Part shown: positions 37,009-49,335 of the stretch, one piece after another
How the letters are laid out: every line of letters begins with the position of its first letter
How positions within the stretch are numbered: position 1 is the stretch's first letter
Made by a program: the position numbers and the translations under genes
Notes under the pieces: model-generated
Seen by the model: only the letters and a program-made list of their open reading frames with translations
Database searches by the model: none
What the model was told of the DNA's origin: nothing
Assembly: GCF_000247695.1 (NCBI RefSeq)
Contig: NW_004624805.1
Span: 6,090,735 to 6,154,734 of the forward strand
From: Heterocephalus glaber
Lineage: Eukaryota; Chordata; Mammalia; Rodentia; Bathyergidae
Direction of reading: 5' to 3'
Length of the DNA: 64,000 nucleotides

Positions 37009-38364
37009 CATTTTTTTTTTGCTTAAATTCTTTTATTGGTACATTTTAGGCAATACATTTACATTTATCATTGGGTGCTTGTACCTGTACATGATGGATC
37101 TTGGCTCTTATTTTTTTCCCCATTCCCTGTGTGCCCTTCACCCTTCCACCCTTCCCTATTTACATAGATTTCATTTCCATTTTTTTTCTATTCTCATAAA
37201 TTTTCCTTTCCCTTCTTTCCTTTCCACTTCCCCTCCCACCTCCCCTACCCCTTTGGACCTTTTCTTCCTATATCAAATTATCAATTATTCATTTTAATCA
37301 TTTTAATCCTTATTTACATTTTCAGTTTCTCACACTAGAGAAACTATTCGGTATTTACACGTGTGTCCTATTTATTTCATTTAAGAGTATGGCCTCAATA
37401 TGCATCCATTTAGCTATAAATGTCTCTAGATTCTCATTCTTTATGGCTGAGTAGTACTCCATTTTATTAAAAAACCACATCTTCTTTATCCAGTTTCCAG
37501 TTGATGGACACTTGGGCTGTTTCCAAGCTTTAGCTATTACAAACTGTGCTGCTATAAACATGGGCGGACATATATCACTGTGGTATGATTCTTTTAATTC
37601 TTTTGGGAAGATACCCAGCAGGGGAATAGCTGGATCAAATGGGACCTCTAGCCCTAGTTCTTTGAGGTATCTCCATACTGATTTTCACAGTGGTTGCACC
37701 AGTCAACACTCCCACCAGCAGTGGAGAAGGGTTCCTTTCTCTCCACGCCCCCTCCAGCATTTATTATTAGTTGATTTCTTGATAGCAGCCATTCTTTGTG
37801 GGGTGAGGTGGAATCTCAGTGTTGTTTTCATCTGCATCTCTCCAATGACCAGTGATGTTGAACATTTTTTCATATATTTATTTGCTGCTTTTACTTCTTT
37901 GTCTGAGAAATGACCGTTCATTTCAGATGCCTATTTTTGAATTGGGTTTTTTAATTTAGGAGGTCTGAGTTTTTTCAGTTCTTTATATATTCCAGATAGT
38001 AGTCCTTTCTCTGAGGTACAGCTACTAAATTTTTTTTCCCATAATGTAGATTGTCTGTTAGCTCTGTTGGTGGTTTCTCTTGCAGTACAGAAGCTTTTTA
38101 ATAAGATGAGATCCCAGTTGTTGACTCTTTGTGCTATCTCTCGTGCTACTGAGGTATTGTTCATAAAGTCTTTTCCTATGCCAATGTCTTTAAGAGTTCT
38201 ACCTAACTTATCTTCCATCAAGTTTAGTGTTTCTGTTTTAATATTTTGATCTTTAATCCACTTTGATCTTAGTTTAGTGCATGGTGATAGGTATGTGTCT
38301 AGTTTTAATCTTTGGCAGGTTGAAATCCAGTTTTTCCAACAGCATTTATTAAATAGGCTATATT

Positions 38365-38452
38365 AGGGCTGGGGATTTAGCTCAGTGGTGCCACCGCCTG
38401 CCTTGCAAGTGCAAGGTCCTGAGTTCAATCCCTCGTACCAAAAAAAAAAAAA
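38365..38452 (+). mobile_element. ID SINE nested in L1 ORF2
   Basis: tRNA-Ala-derived ID element with intact A box (TAGCTCAGTGG), B box (GTTCAATCC) and A-tail. A 10-bp duplication, AGGCTATATT, flanks it at 38355-38364 and 38453-38462. It inserted after the L1 did. Confidence 0.95.
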
Positions 38453-39490
38453 AGGCTATATTTCCTCCAGTGAGGGTGGTTGGCTCTTTTGTCAAAGATG
38501 AGGTGGCTGAGTATGTCTGGAGTTGTTTCTGCATCTTCTAATCTGTTCTACTGATCCTCAGGTCTGTTTCTTTGCCAGTACCATGCTGTTTTTATCACAG
38601 TAGCTTTGTAGGATAGTTTCAAGTTGGCGATTGTGATACCCCCAGCCATGTCTCTCTTGCTTAGAATTTCTTTAGCTATCCTAGGTCTCTTATAGTTCCA
38701 AATGAATTTTTGGACTGTTTTCTCTAGTTCTGTGAAGTATATTGTTGGAATTTCAATTGCCATTGCATTAAATCTATATAGCAGTTTTGGAAGTATGGCC
38801 ATTTTCACTGTACTCATTCTTCCTACCCAGGAACAGGGATGTCTTTCCATTTTCTTATATCCTCTTCCATCTCTTTTTGCAGAGTTCTGTAATTTTCAGT
38901 GTAGAGGTCTTTTGCTTCCTTTGTTAGATTGATTCCTAGATATTTCATTTTTTGGGATGCTATTGTAAAAGGAATTGTTTCACTAATTTCTCTCTCAGTA
39001 AGTCTGTTATTTGTGTACAAGAAAGCTATTGTTTTTTGAGTGTTGACCTTATATCCAGCTACTCTACTGAATCTGTCAATTAAGTCTAGAAGTCTTTTGG
39101 TGGAGTTTTGTTGGTTTTCTATGTAAAGTATCATATCATCAGCAAATAATGACAGTTTAACTTCTTCCTATCTTTATTCCTTTTATTTCTTTCTCTTTTC
39201 TAGTTACTGTGGCTAATGTTTCCAGAACTATATTGAACAGGAGTTGTGATAGTGGGCATCCTTGTCTTGTTCCTGATTTTAGAGTGAATGTTTTCAGTTT
39301 TTGACCATTTAGTATGATGTTGGCTGTTGGTTTTTCATAGATAGCCTTAATCAGGTTGAGATAAAGACATTTTAGTCTAATTTTCTGTAGGGTTTTTATC
39401 ATAAATGAGTGTTGGATTTTGTCAAATGCTTTTGCTGCATCTATTGAGATGATCATATGGTTTTTGTTGTTCGCTCTGTTAATATAGTGT

Positions 39491-39515
39491 TATTTATTTA
39501 TTTATTTATTTATTG
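39491..39515. repeat. (TTTA)n tract interrupting L1 ORF2
   Basis: About six TTTA units sit between two RT-domain reading-frame blocks that are in different frames. This is a probable later expansion within the element. Confidence 0.85.
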
Positions 39516-39980
39516 GTTTATGTAGCTGAACCATCCTTGCATCCCTGGGATAAATCTGGCTTGGCCAGGGTGTGTGATCTTCTTGATGTTTGCCAGTATC
39601 TTGTTGAGGATTTTTGCATCTATGTTCATTAGAGAGATTGATCTGTAGTTCTCTTTTTGGGTTGGGTCTTTCCCTGGTTTTGGAATCAAAGTAACACTTG
39701 CTTCCCAAGATGAATTTGGAAGGATTGCTTCCTTTTCAATTTCATTGATAAGTTTAAAGAGTAATGGTGATAGTTCTTCTCTAAATGACTTGTAGAATTC
39801 AGCAGTGAAGCCATCAGGACCTGGGCTTTTCTTTGTTGATAAATTTTTTATTACGCTTTCAATTTCACTCATTGTGATTGGGGTGTTTAGAATTTTTGTA
39901 TCTTCTTCATTTAACTTTGGCAATTCATATGTATCTAGGAATCTGTCCCTTTCTTCTGTGTTTTCCATTGTATTAGAGTA

Positions 39981-40595
39981 NNNNNNNNNNNNNNNNNNNN
40001 NNNNNNNNNNNNNNNNNNNNNNNNNNNNNNNNNNNNNNNNNNNNNNNNNNNNNNNNNNNNNNNNNNNNNNNNNNNNNNNNNNNNNNNNNNNNNNNNNNNN
40101 NNNNNNNNNNNNNNNNNNNNNNNNNNNNNNNNNNNNNNNNNNNNNNNNNNNNNNNNNNNNNNNNNNNNNNNNNNNNNNNNNNNNNNNNNNNNNNNNNNNN
40201 NNNNNNNNNNNNNNNNNNNNNNNNNNNNNNNNNNNNNNNNNNNNNNNNNNNNNNNNNNNNNNNNNNNNNNNNNNNNNNNNNNNNNNNNNNNNNNNNNNNN
40301 NNNNNNNNNNNNNNNNNNNNNNNNNNNNNNNNNNNNNNNNNNNNNNNNNNNNNNNNNNNNNNNNNNNNNNNNNNNNNNNNNNNNNNNNNNNNNNNNNNNN
40401 NNNNNNNNNNNNNNNNNNNNNNNNNNNNNNNNNNNNNNNNNNNNNNNNNNNNNNNNNNNNNNNNNNNNNNNNNNNNNNNNNNNNNNNNNNNNNNNNNNNN
40501 NNNNNNNNNNNNNNNNNNNNNNNNNNNNNNNNNNNNNNNNNNNNNNNNNNNNNNNNNNNNNNNNNNNNNNNNNNNNNNNNNNNNNNNNNNNNNNN
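39981..40595. other. Assembly gap (615 N) inside L1 ORF2
   Basis: An uninterrupted run of N. It falls within the endonuclease-RT linker of the L1, a typical place for assembly failure because of other genomic copies. L1 sequence resumes on both sides in the expected order. Confidence 0.99.
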
Positions 40596-41311
40596 GAGTA
40601 ACTTTAATTCTTTTACATTTACTTAGACATGTCCTATGAGCTAGCATGTGGTCTATTTTGGAGAATGACCCATGTGCAGCCAAAAAGAATGTATATTCTG
40701 ATTTTGTGGGGTGGAACACTCTGTAAACATCTATTAGGTCCATTTGTTCAATAGCTTGGTTCAGTTCTAGAATTTCATTGTTGATTTTTTGTCTAGACGA
40801 TCTGTCTATTTGTGATAGTTGAGTGTTAAGGTCCCCCACTACAACTGTATTAGTGCTTATTTGGTTTTTCGTGTCCATTAATATTTGTTTTGTATAGTTG
40901 GGGGCATTTGTCTTTGGTACATATATATTTAAGATTGTCATCTCTTCCTCTTGGATTGTTCCCTTCACAAGGATGTAGTGACCATCTTTGTCTCTCTTAA
41001 TTAGTTTTGGTTTGAAATCTACTTTGTCTGCAAATAAGATTGCCACCCCTGCTTTTTTCTGGGTTCCTGTGGCATGGAGAACTGTTTTCCATCCTTTTAC
41101 TTTCAGTCTATGAATTTCTTTTTGAGTTATGTGTGTTTCTTGTATACATATTGTTGTATTTTGCTTCTTAATCCATTCTGCCAGTCTACTTCTTTTGATT
41201 GGTGAATTGAGGCCATTAACAGTGATGGTTACAATTGATAGATATTGATTCATTGTTGTCATAATATTTTACTGTTGTTGGCTGTTTTTTTTTATTTTTC
41301 CCCCTTTCCCT

Positions 41312-42426
41312 TTAGTTTCTTGCCTTTTCTGGTGGCTTTGCTCTGTTGGGCTTCATGGAGTTGTGACCTTCATTGTCTTTTTCTAGGATATTGTTTAGAA
41401 TTGTTTGGAGTGCTGATTTGGTGTTCATGAAATTTCTCGGGTGTTCTTTGTTGTGGAAGTATCTAATTTGCCCATATATTTTGAAAGATAATTTTCCAGG
41501 ATACAACAGTCTTTGTTGGAAGTTATTTTCTTTTAGGGCTTGAAATACTTCATTCCAGCCTCTCCTTGCCTTGAGGGTTTGTGTTGAGAAGTCTGCTGTT
41601 CTGATGGGGTTTCCTTTGTATGTGATTAGTTTCTTTTCTCTAACTGCTTGTAGGATTTTGTTCTTTTGTTGGGTTTCTGGGATCTTGACTATTAGGAATG
41701 TCTAGGTGTAGATTTTTTTTATTGTGGCTAGTTGGAGTGCTATATGCTTCACTTATCTGTATGTCCAATTCTCTACCTCTGTTTGGGAGGTTTTCTACTA
41801 TTACTTTTGTGAACAGTTTTTTTATGTCATTTGTGCTTTCTCCTGCCTTTTCATGGACTCCTATCAGTCTTATGTTATTCTTCTTTGCATCATTTAGCAG
41901 CTTCTGGATTGATTTCTCATGGTCTTTTACTATTTTTAAGAAATCTCTGTTTTTATGGTCACTAACTGCAATCCTGTCTTGTATATCTGATATTCTATCT
42001 TCATATTCGCTCAATCTGCTATAAATCCTTTCAGTGGAGATTTTAATCTCCTGGATATCTATTTGAATCTGTTTCATGGATTCAATTTCTTTCCTATGTT
42101 GGCCGATCATGGTTTCCATTTCTTCCTTATGCTGGGCATTCATGGCTTCCAGCACGGTTCTGGGCCCATCTATTTTTTTTATCTGCATCTGTTCTAGAGC
42201 CTCTAATCATGCCTTTCACTCTGCTTACCATCTCTGTAGTTATCTGGGAAATTATTTCTTCTTTGAATTTTTCTAGAGCCTCATTCATCCATTTTGTTAT
42301 TTCCTGTGCTATCAGTTCAGGGTGTCCAGGTAGTTAATTATCAGTATTTTTCACCTCGTTTCCCCCAGAATTTGCCTTTTGTGGGGTGGAAGTGTGGGTT
42401 TGTGCCTTGCTTAAATGTCTCCTCAT
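41312..42426 (-). pseudogene. L1 ORF1 (RNA-binding protein), disrupted
   Basis: ORF1p is the coiled-coil, RRM and C-terminal-domain nucleic-acid chaperone of the L1 RNP. The likely start is the ATG at 42426 (MRRHLSKAQ), giving a span of about 370 codons, normal for L1. Reading frames show the coiled coil (about 42190-41900, with many heptad Glu/Lys/Ile), the RRM start NNIRLIGVHEKAGES, and the C-terminal domain (TADFSTQTLKARRGWNEVF, then PGKLSF and the end near 41312). These blocks lie in different frames: there are in-frame stops around 42330 and a frameshift near 41640. The protein cannot be made intact. Confidence 0.88.
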
Positions 42427-43166
42427 TTTTGTATTTTGGTACTGTCCTTGGTTTAATTCCTGGGTTGATACTTCTAAATTGCTTATTGTAAGTATCTTTG
42501 TTGCTTGTGGTTAGAACACTTATGGAATGATTGCTTCTCAGAGGTGTCTTCCGGATATATCTGATCTTTAGGTTTTGAGTCTCTAATGACTCTGAGGCTA
42601 TCTCATTTTCATTATACCAGGAAGGACAACTGATTAGATCAATCACAACACCTTAGCCCAAGTGATACAATTGGCAACACAATAGCATCAAGCACAGTTT
42701 AGAAAATGACAATTTGTGGTAGTTATTAATCTATCACCTTTAACTGTGTGAATTAAATCAAAATCAAGGACCAGCCCAACATATGTTTATAGTGAATAAA
42801 CTGTTCAATACTGCAACTTTACCCTTCAGGATGGGGACTTAGAAGGAGTTGGGGGAAGGAGGGATAGATGGGTAGAAGGATAGGGAAAGGATAACAGTGA
42901 GGCCAGAGGACACAGGAAGATCACGCAAATGCTAAGAAACTATTGAAGACAAGAGGAAAAGGCAGAATGAAAGCTCAAAGAAGAGAACAGAACAACCTAA
43001 CAGCAATAGGGAGGCTAGAAACTGTATATATTTTCCTTTAAAACTAATGACAATCTAAAGAAGGAAAAAGAAGAAAAGAAAAATAAAGAAGATCTCTGAA
43101 TTAGGGCCAGAACAGGAACAAAAAGGGAGATGAAGAACAATGTGGGACAGCAAGACAATGTGAGAG

Positions 43167-43216
<50 letters not shown>

Positions 43217-43888
43217 AAGAGAAAAAGAAAAAAAAGAGAAAAGAGGAAGAAGAAAAAAGAAAAATTTGAAAAGAGTAGAAAAAAATAATTTTGAAAATAA
43301 CAAATAAAAATAAAAATGAAGGCCCTCCTTCAGGGTATGTCTCTGCTGTCACAACAGACAACATGGGCAACAGTGTGCAGCTATAAGTCAATGAGGCTCA
43401 GCAAGCCAGCAGCAGACCCCTGAGATTCAGGCAGCTTTCTGGCTGCAAGTCCCAAGTTGAGCTCCCTGTCCTCCTGCAGGGTTGAACTCTCCAAGGTTCT
43501 ACTGCAGGTTCCAGCTGCCCTTCCCCTGAAGATAGTCCAGGTTCCAATGGGAGATGATGATTCCTCCGACTTACCAAGTACAGTGGTCTGGTGAGCCTTT
43601 ATTGCAGAGATTCTCTTCACTTTTCCCGTGGGCTTCAATTTTCATCAAGGAGCCTGAGAGAGGCCCTCTTTCTGTTGTTCAATTTTGCTCTATTTTCTGG
43701 AGCTCGGGACAATGGCCTTTATGACCCCCTGTGCCTCTGTAGTGTGGAACCAGGTACCAGCACAGCCAGGAGGCCAGAAGCGGGGATGCTAAGCTGGTGG
43801 CTGGTGGGCAGGGTGTGGGCCGGACCAAGCCTCGCTCCACGCTCCACAAGGCAGAGGTCCTCACTGTCCAACGCTCCCTAGTTGCTCC
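42427..43888 (-). promoter_or_regulatory. L1 5' UTR / internal promoter
   Basis: About 1.46 kb between the L1 5' end and the proposed ORF1 start. Its first 500 bases are relatively GC-rich, as in L1 internal promoters. A purine-rich stretch with a GA dinucleotide tract (43168-43211) follows further in. Confidence 0.7.
43168..43211. repeat. (GA)n tract within L1 5' UTR
   Basis: About 21 GA units. The surrounding bases are purine-rich, part of the L1 5' UTR. Confidence 0.95.
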
Positions 43889-43901
43889 AGAAAAATGCTT
43901 T
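43889..43901. repeat. L1 target-site duplication, 5' side copy
   Basis: AGAAAAATGCTTT, identical to 36996-37008. It directly abuts the L1 5' end, which on the minus strand begins GGAGCAACTAGGGAGCG. Confidence 0.93.
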
Positions 43902-46780
43902 TTAAATGGTTAGAGGCTTCCACAACCAGAGAGAACTGGAAAAGAAAATGAAAAAGTCCTTTCTCTCCCCGCCTCCTGACACTGTCGCATGTGTTTAGAG
44001 AATCAGCCTAATTATTTTTACACTGTTATAGTGTAGGTTCTTTTTTTTTAATCTTAATCACCTTTCTTTTCTCCTTTATTTGCTCCCTTTCTCCCTTCCT
44101 TCTTAGTTATCGATGTACTTTTTTTGTCATTGATTTACTTTTAGGCACAATATTGGTGCTTGGGTTTTGATACTTATATTTTTTTATAATCATGGATCAT
44201 GGAGATTAATTTTCAAGAATTACTGTTTTCTGGCTGACCTTGCCATCTTCCACCCCCCAAACACCCACAAAAGTTAAGCTATTTTTTCCATTGTTTTCTT
44301 TTTAATAATCAACAATAAATATTTATGGGGTACCTGCATGCAAAAACCTGGGCCAACAAATACATCACTTTTGATTTAAAAGACAAAATCCATGCCTAGC
44401 TTACAAAGCACAGGAAAACAAATATACCTCATCTAAAAAGTTTTAAGGTGTCTGATATAAAGATTGCTTGAATCTAGTAAATCTATAAATCATCTGTGGG
44501 AGTGCATGAGGGAACTCAAAGACGATAGAATGACCATTTTATGTGTCTGCTAAAAATTTTGTGACCATATTACCTACATCCTTCCCGAAAACATGCAAAA
44601 AGAGAGCATTATTTCAGAAATTTGAGCCTGATTGAAAAACAGTATTTTCACCTCTTACATCAGACTTTTTTCAACTTTTATGCCAAAAACCTCTGGGTTT
44701 CTAGAGAGATTTTTAGGACTTCCGGTGAGGAAAAAAATATATATATAGATATATATACACATATGGCAATAGTAGGTACTCTTGGGGTTAATTCCTGGTC
44801 TTCCCTCCCTGGCCCACACCTCCTGCCCCTTTTCACACCCCTCTTTTGGTGACATGTGGAAGCGTAATTGGAGGAGAGGTGTTGTTGTGCGTGAACTTGC
44901 TGTGTGTAGCAGTGAAGTGATTCTTGGGGATTACAGGAAGAAGCCAGGCCTGGGCCCCTGAATGAGGAGACTACTTCTTGTCAATTTATCTGGGTCACAG
45001 CAGGTGAGAGGGAGCAGAGAGGTCCAGACACACGGGCTCAGGGTGACTGTAAGTCATCAACTGTCTTTGTGTTGTGATTTCCACTGATCTTTGCTCAGTA
45101 TTCTTTGATCTTAGAGACTCCATAAGTCCGGTTGAGCTAGTAGAAAGGGAAAAGCTGTTAGTTATGTCAATCGTGTGACTGGAATGGCTTAAGCCCAGGA
45201 TAAGGGGAACTTTGCAATATCTAAATGTCACAATTTCTTCTTAGGCTTGTAGGAACAGTCACCTCAAAACATATGTCCTGATACTGCTTTTCTATACTCT
45301 ATAGGACATAATTAAGCATGTGTTTTAAATCCACAGAGTTTTCCACCTATAACATGAAACAAAATGCCCGTGTGCTGTTGTAAGTGTATAATCATACAAA
45401 CCTCACAGCCACTACTGAGGGTAGGAGCCAGTTTGTCATAAAGGACACTTAGGCGGAGAATTGCCCAAGGATGGGAACTGGTAGAGCTGGGATTTGAGCT
45501 GAGTCAGGTAGGCCCCAAAGCCTGCGTGCCGAATCACCCAACTGTGCCTCTTCTTTGAAAGTATGTAGGGAGAACAGAGATGAAGAACTTCAAACCCTGA
45601 CTGCATGATTGTAGGTACAGCTGAATATGTAGTTGCATAGCTTTGGGCTTTGTGCTTAGCAACAGGGAGTGCAAAATCAATGCATTCATTTTTCATTCTG
45701 TATGTGACATTTTTCTAAGGTGGGGAGCAGGTAGACTCTCACATGTCACCTGAAGTAGGATGAGCTTGCACATCTCTAAGGTGGCATGACAAGGCATACC
45801 TCATGTCCATCTTCATATGCGAGCTTGCTCTCCAAGCCTGTAACTGCTGATTATTCTGAGGGTTCTAAATCTGGAGTACATCCTTTCCACTGCACAATGA
45901 AAAACAATATGCTTTGGAATAGCCCCGCACTCCTGAAATGTCGTTTTCATGTGGGACCAGACACAGCAGGATGTAAGCGCCTTATCTTGGGTGAAAACCA
46001 GTAGCTTTGATGAAGAACCCTAGGGAGATAACAGCAGCCCCTACAGCTTCGGGTCCTCACGATGTTGTTTTGTCTGCTTTGTTTTATTTTGTCTTGTTTT
46101 TGTTTATTATAGTTGTCAGGCCTGCTGCTAATGTTTGTGGGGCCCAAGGAAAGAGTACAAACAAATGCCCACATACCACATGCTTAAATATTTAAAAAGT
46201 TATAAATTAAGCTAAGAGACTGTCAAATAGAATATGTAGAATCCTTGGCAAATATACCCTCATGCAGAAGAAGCAAAAACTATGTGTAAGGTCAGGATTT
46301 TTGTTGGGAAAATATCAAAGGCAAATAAATTTATTTGTTATTGCAAATGTTTGGATATTTTGTTTTGGACTCAATATTTACATGAGTAACAAATTAAAAA
46401 GATATAATTAATAACTCATCATGTATTTATACCACCACATTTATTTTTCTTGTCCTCCTTTCAGCAAAAAAATCATGTTATTATAATCAGTATTCTCTCA
46501 TAATTTGTGTTCTGACAGATTACAGATACAGTTTAATTCTACTAAAAGTATCCACAATTTAAATACATTTTCATCAATAATGTGTATTAAAATAAGTAAG
46601 GGAAAATATACAATTAAATTTATTTTATATGTATTATTTGTGAAGTGCTATTTTTAGTCCAAAATACTTAAATTATTCATTAAAATTAAAAGATTAAAAA
46701 GTTAGAGTTATTTGACATAATTTTAAATAAAGCTGAAATTATCTTTGTTTGGAAAAGTAATTAATTAGTTAATTTGTGCA
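43902..46780. other. Intergenic DNA without supported genes
   Basis: Mostly unique sequence with one MIR and AT-rich stretches. The short open frames show no recognisable domain or splice context. Confidence 0.55.
45375..45550 (+). repeat. MIR SINE
   Basis: Diverged MIR core: gaattgcccaaggatgggaa, gtagagctgggatttgagct and ccaaagcctgcgtgcc. Confidence 0.7.
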
Positions 46781-46781
46781 T

Positions 46782-46958
46782 GTGGTATTGGGAATTGAAC
46801 TCAAGGTCTTTCACTGAGCTATATTCCCAGCTCTTTCTACTTTTTTTGTTTTGAGACAGGGTCTCTCTAAGCTGCTCAGACTGGCCTTGAATTTGCCATT
46901 CTTCTGCCTCAGTCTCCCAGAGTGCTGGGATTATAGGTGTGAGCCACCATGCCGAGTT
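46782..46958 (-). mobile_element. B1-ID dimeric SINE
   Basis: The minus strand shows a 7SL-type monomer (cggcatggtggctcacacct ... agaccctgtctcaaaac) joined to an ID-like tail (gctgggaatatagctcagtg ... agttcaattcccaataccac). Confidence 0.9.
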
Positions 46959-47934
46959 TAAAATATTTTTTTGCAAGTAAAATGATTTGTATGGCTAGTG
47001 TTCAATATACATGGGTTTTTTTCTGGTATAAAAGTATTAGCATTGGATTTCCTGGATGATTTGTCTAGTTTTACACATTTACTCATCTAGGTGTAATGTT
47101 GTTTAATATTACAAAAATGTTCTTTTGCTGCCAGTTGCAACTACAGCAAAGATTTGCTACATAACTCCAGAGCCATGTGCTGGAAAAGCAAGAAAACGAT
47201 GCCAGGGAGCAGCATGCAGGGCCCAGCAAAGAGGGACCTGCTGGCTCGATTCGTCTTCCCCTGCTCTCAGAAGCAGCGTTCGACTCCAGTGTTCTTTCTA
47301 GCACAGTGCAAAGCTGTACAGCATTTGAAGGTGATCACCTTTGACTTTGAGGACAGAAACCAAATGATGTACAGAAGCAGTTCCACGAGGCCAGAATACT
47401 GTTAGTCATGTGTGCGTTTGAAGTTGCACTGTTTCCTACTGCGCACTCAATCCCAAACAACAGAGGTACCTATGTGTTTTTTAATACATACGTGTATGTG
47501 TGTGCGTGTCAGCCTGTGTTATGTCAGGTCTTTAAAGATCAAGGTTCAGATAGTCACATAGTGGCTTTTTGGGTTGTTGGGAGTGTATATTTATTTATTT
47601 AAACTATTTGATGATCAAAATGAAATTGAACTTACTGTAGCATATTCATGAAATTTCCTTCGCCAATCTCACAATTAACATGTACTGCAGCTCCTGCAAT
47701 GGCAATGAAGAGTCACTGTAAAGTCTTGGGAGGTAATATGTTTTTGAAAGGGGCAATTATTATTATTCCTTTAGGAAATAAGGTCTTCACTGAGAGTCGG
47801 GGGCTTATATCCTTGAACGAGGTGGGCGTTGCCAATTCTTTCCCTCAACAAGACTAACAAGGAGCCAACTGACTATGGGCACAGCAGATGGCATACGGCT
47901 GCCCCTAACTGCCCCTTCACCGTGCTTTGTGGTA

Positions 47935-48110
47935 TTGAACCATGTTCTCCACTCAGAGCCCGGGAACTGCCTACAGTACTAGTTAGAAATGCTGGTTCCA
48001 GGTCCCATATAGGTATGCTCAGTCAAGTTTTCTGGGTTTCATGCTCTGCAGTAATGCTGTGGATCCTTAATTGAGATGTGTCTGACTTGAGAAAGAACCA
48101 CCTAGCCTAT
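47935..48110 (+). mobile_element. Possible MER5-type hAT fragment
   Basis: cactcagagcccgggaactg, agttagaaatgctggttcca and the following ccttaattgagatgtgtctg resemble a diverged MER5 copy. Weak. Confidence 0.4.
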
Positions 48111-48114
48111 TGGT

Positions 48115-48535
48115 GAAGTTCTGGGTGTGTCTGTGGATGATTGACACAGAAGCCAGCAAACTGCGGGAGAAAGATGTGGGTGGCACCGACCAATAGGCGG
48201 ATTAAAAGGGAAAGAAGAAGAAGGTCTTTATTTATTTATATTTAATTTTTAAGACTTCTAGTCTTTGCCATTGCCTGTGGACACTGGTCTCCAGTTCCTT
48301 CAGCCTTCCAATGCAAAGTCGTTATCTTTGCAAAGCAGACTTATACTAGTGACTCTACCCTCAGCTTCCAGGCCTTTGACTGCTGCTAAATCCTCGCGCT
48401 GTCTTGTACACAGGCGGCCGTTTTGGATTGTTCCCCTTCTGATCCCGTAAGCCTACGTCATCAATCTCTTTGTATAATTATAAGTACATTTCATATTGAT
48501 TTTGTTTCTCCAGAGAACCTCAACTAATACAGCTT
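48115..48535 (+). mobile_element. Old LTR-like interspersed repeat
   Basis: Ends in tgtttctccagagaacctca then actaatacag, and starts gggtgtgtctgtggatgat. This layout is shared with an old mammalian repeat that I believe is LTR-derived. Subfamily not identified. Confidence 0.45.
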
Positions 48536-49335
48536 TTAAAGCCATACTTTGAAAAAAAAAAATCTCTCTAGAGCAGTGGTCGTCAGCTTTTGTGTACACT
48601 TTTATGAGTAAAAATGCTTAGGGCAACCAGCTCCGATACATGTGCAGTACAGTCATTTATTTGTAAATGTTGTTTACTATTGTACTAATGTACTATATAA
48701 ATTATAAAACAGGCAAAAAGTTTTTAAAAATCAAAGATAAAAAAGTTGAAATTTGATATCATCATTAATTAAAAACTTTAATGTATTCATTAGTCCTAAG
48801 TACTTTTTGCTCCCACCAAAATATTGTCAATAAAGAATAATAATGTTGTTAATAAATAATAATTATTAATATTATAAACGAAGCTACTTTAGTGAAATCA
48901 ATGTAATTTGAATTGCTTCATAATTTTTAAAAAACTTGGTTTAACAATGAATTCAGTATTGGGGCCCAAGTTCAGTTTATATAGATTTGTTTTTAATACT
49001 GTCATTTAAAAAATATATTTACAATAGATTTTTGCTTGGTGGTTACCATGAGGCTTATGTATAACATCTGATAGTTATAACAGGCCAACAGATAAACTGA
49101 TAATAACTTCACTTTGGTCACATAAAAAAAACTGCACTTTTACACCTCTCTTTATACATTTTATGTTCTTGATGTCATAATTTACATCTCTTTATATTGT
49201 GTATCCCTTAATGAATTATTGTAGCAACTATTATTTTTGGTAATTGTTACTTGTAACCTTCACACTAGAGATACATGATTTACACATACTATTACATATT
49301 AGAGTATTCTGAATTTGACTATGTTTTACCAGTGA

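Larger units (their letters stand above)
37355..41262 (-). pseudogene. L1 ORF2 (endonuclease-reverse transcriptase), disrupted
   Basis: The span of about 1,300 codons is the usual ORF2 length. It starts about 50 bp after ORF1 with an APE-type endonuclease: the motifs CIQETH, GDLNT and SKIDHML are visible, before a 615-base N run at 39981-40595. The reverse transcriptase follows with [32 protein letters not shown] and [12 protein letters not shown]. The catalytic FADD is intact at 39146-39135. The C-terminal region has the Cys-rich CWRGRGEKGTLLHCWWEC. Domains are spread over different frames with at least five breaks, including a TTTA tract at 39491-39515 and an ID SINE at 38365-38452, so it is non-functional. 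Confidence 0.92.
37009..43888 (-). mobile_element. Full-length L1 (LINE-1) retrotransposon, degenerate
   Basis: The 6.88-kb element is on the minus strand. It has a GC-rich 5' UTR (43888-42427) containing a GA tract, an ORF1 region, an ORF2 region, a 3' UTR and a poly(A) tail (poly-T at 37011-37020 on the plus strand). A perfect 13-bp target-site duplication, AGAAAAATGCTTT, flanks it at 36996-37008 and 43889-43901. This proves a complete target-primed insertion and fixes both ends. ORF1 and ORF2 carry several frameshifts, an ID SINE is nested inside, and 615 bases are unknown. It is therefore a rodent-type L1 that has been immobile for some time. Confidence 0.95.

Noticed and set aside
39805..40626. 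A 273-codon plus-strand frame and a 429-codon minus-strand frame crossing the N run
   Set aside because: Their length is inflated by unknown bases. The minus-strand one is genuine L1 endonuclease sequence up to the gap; the plus-strand one is its antisense shadow.
46761..46976. Minus-strand frame of 71 codons with a WWLTPIIPALWETE-like protein
   Set aside because: This is the familiar translation of a 7SL-derived SINE, not a gene.
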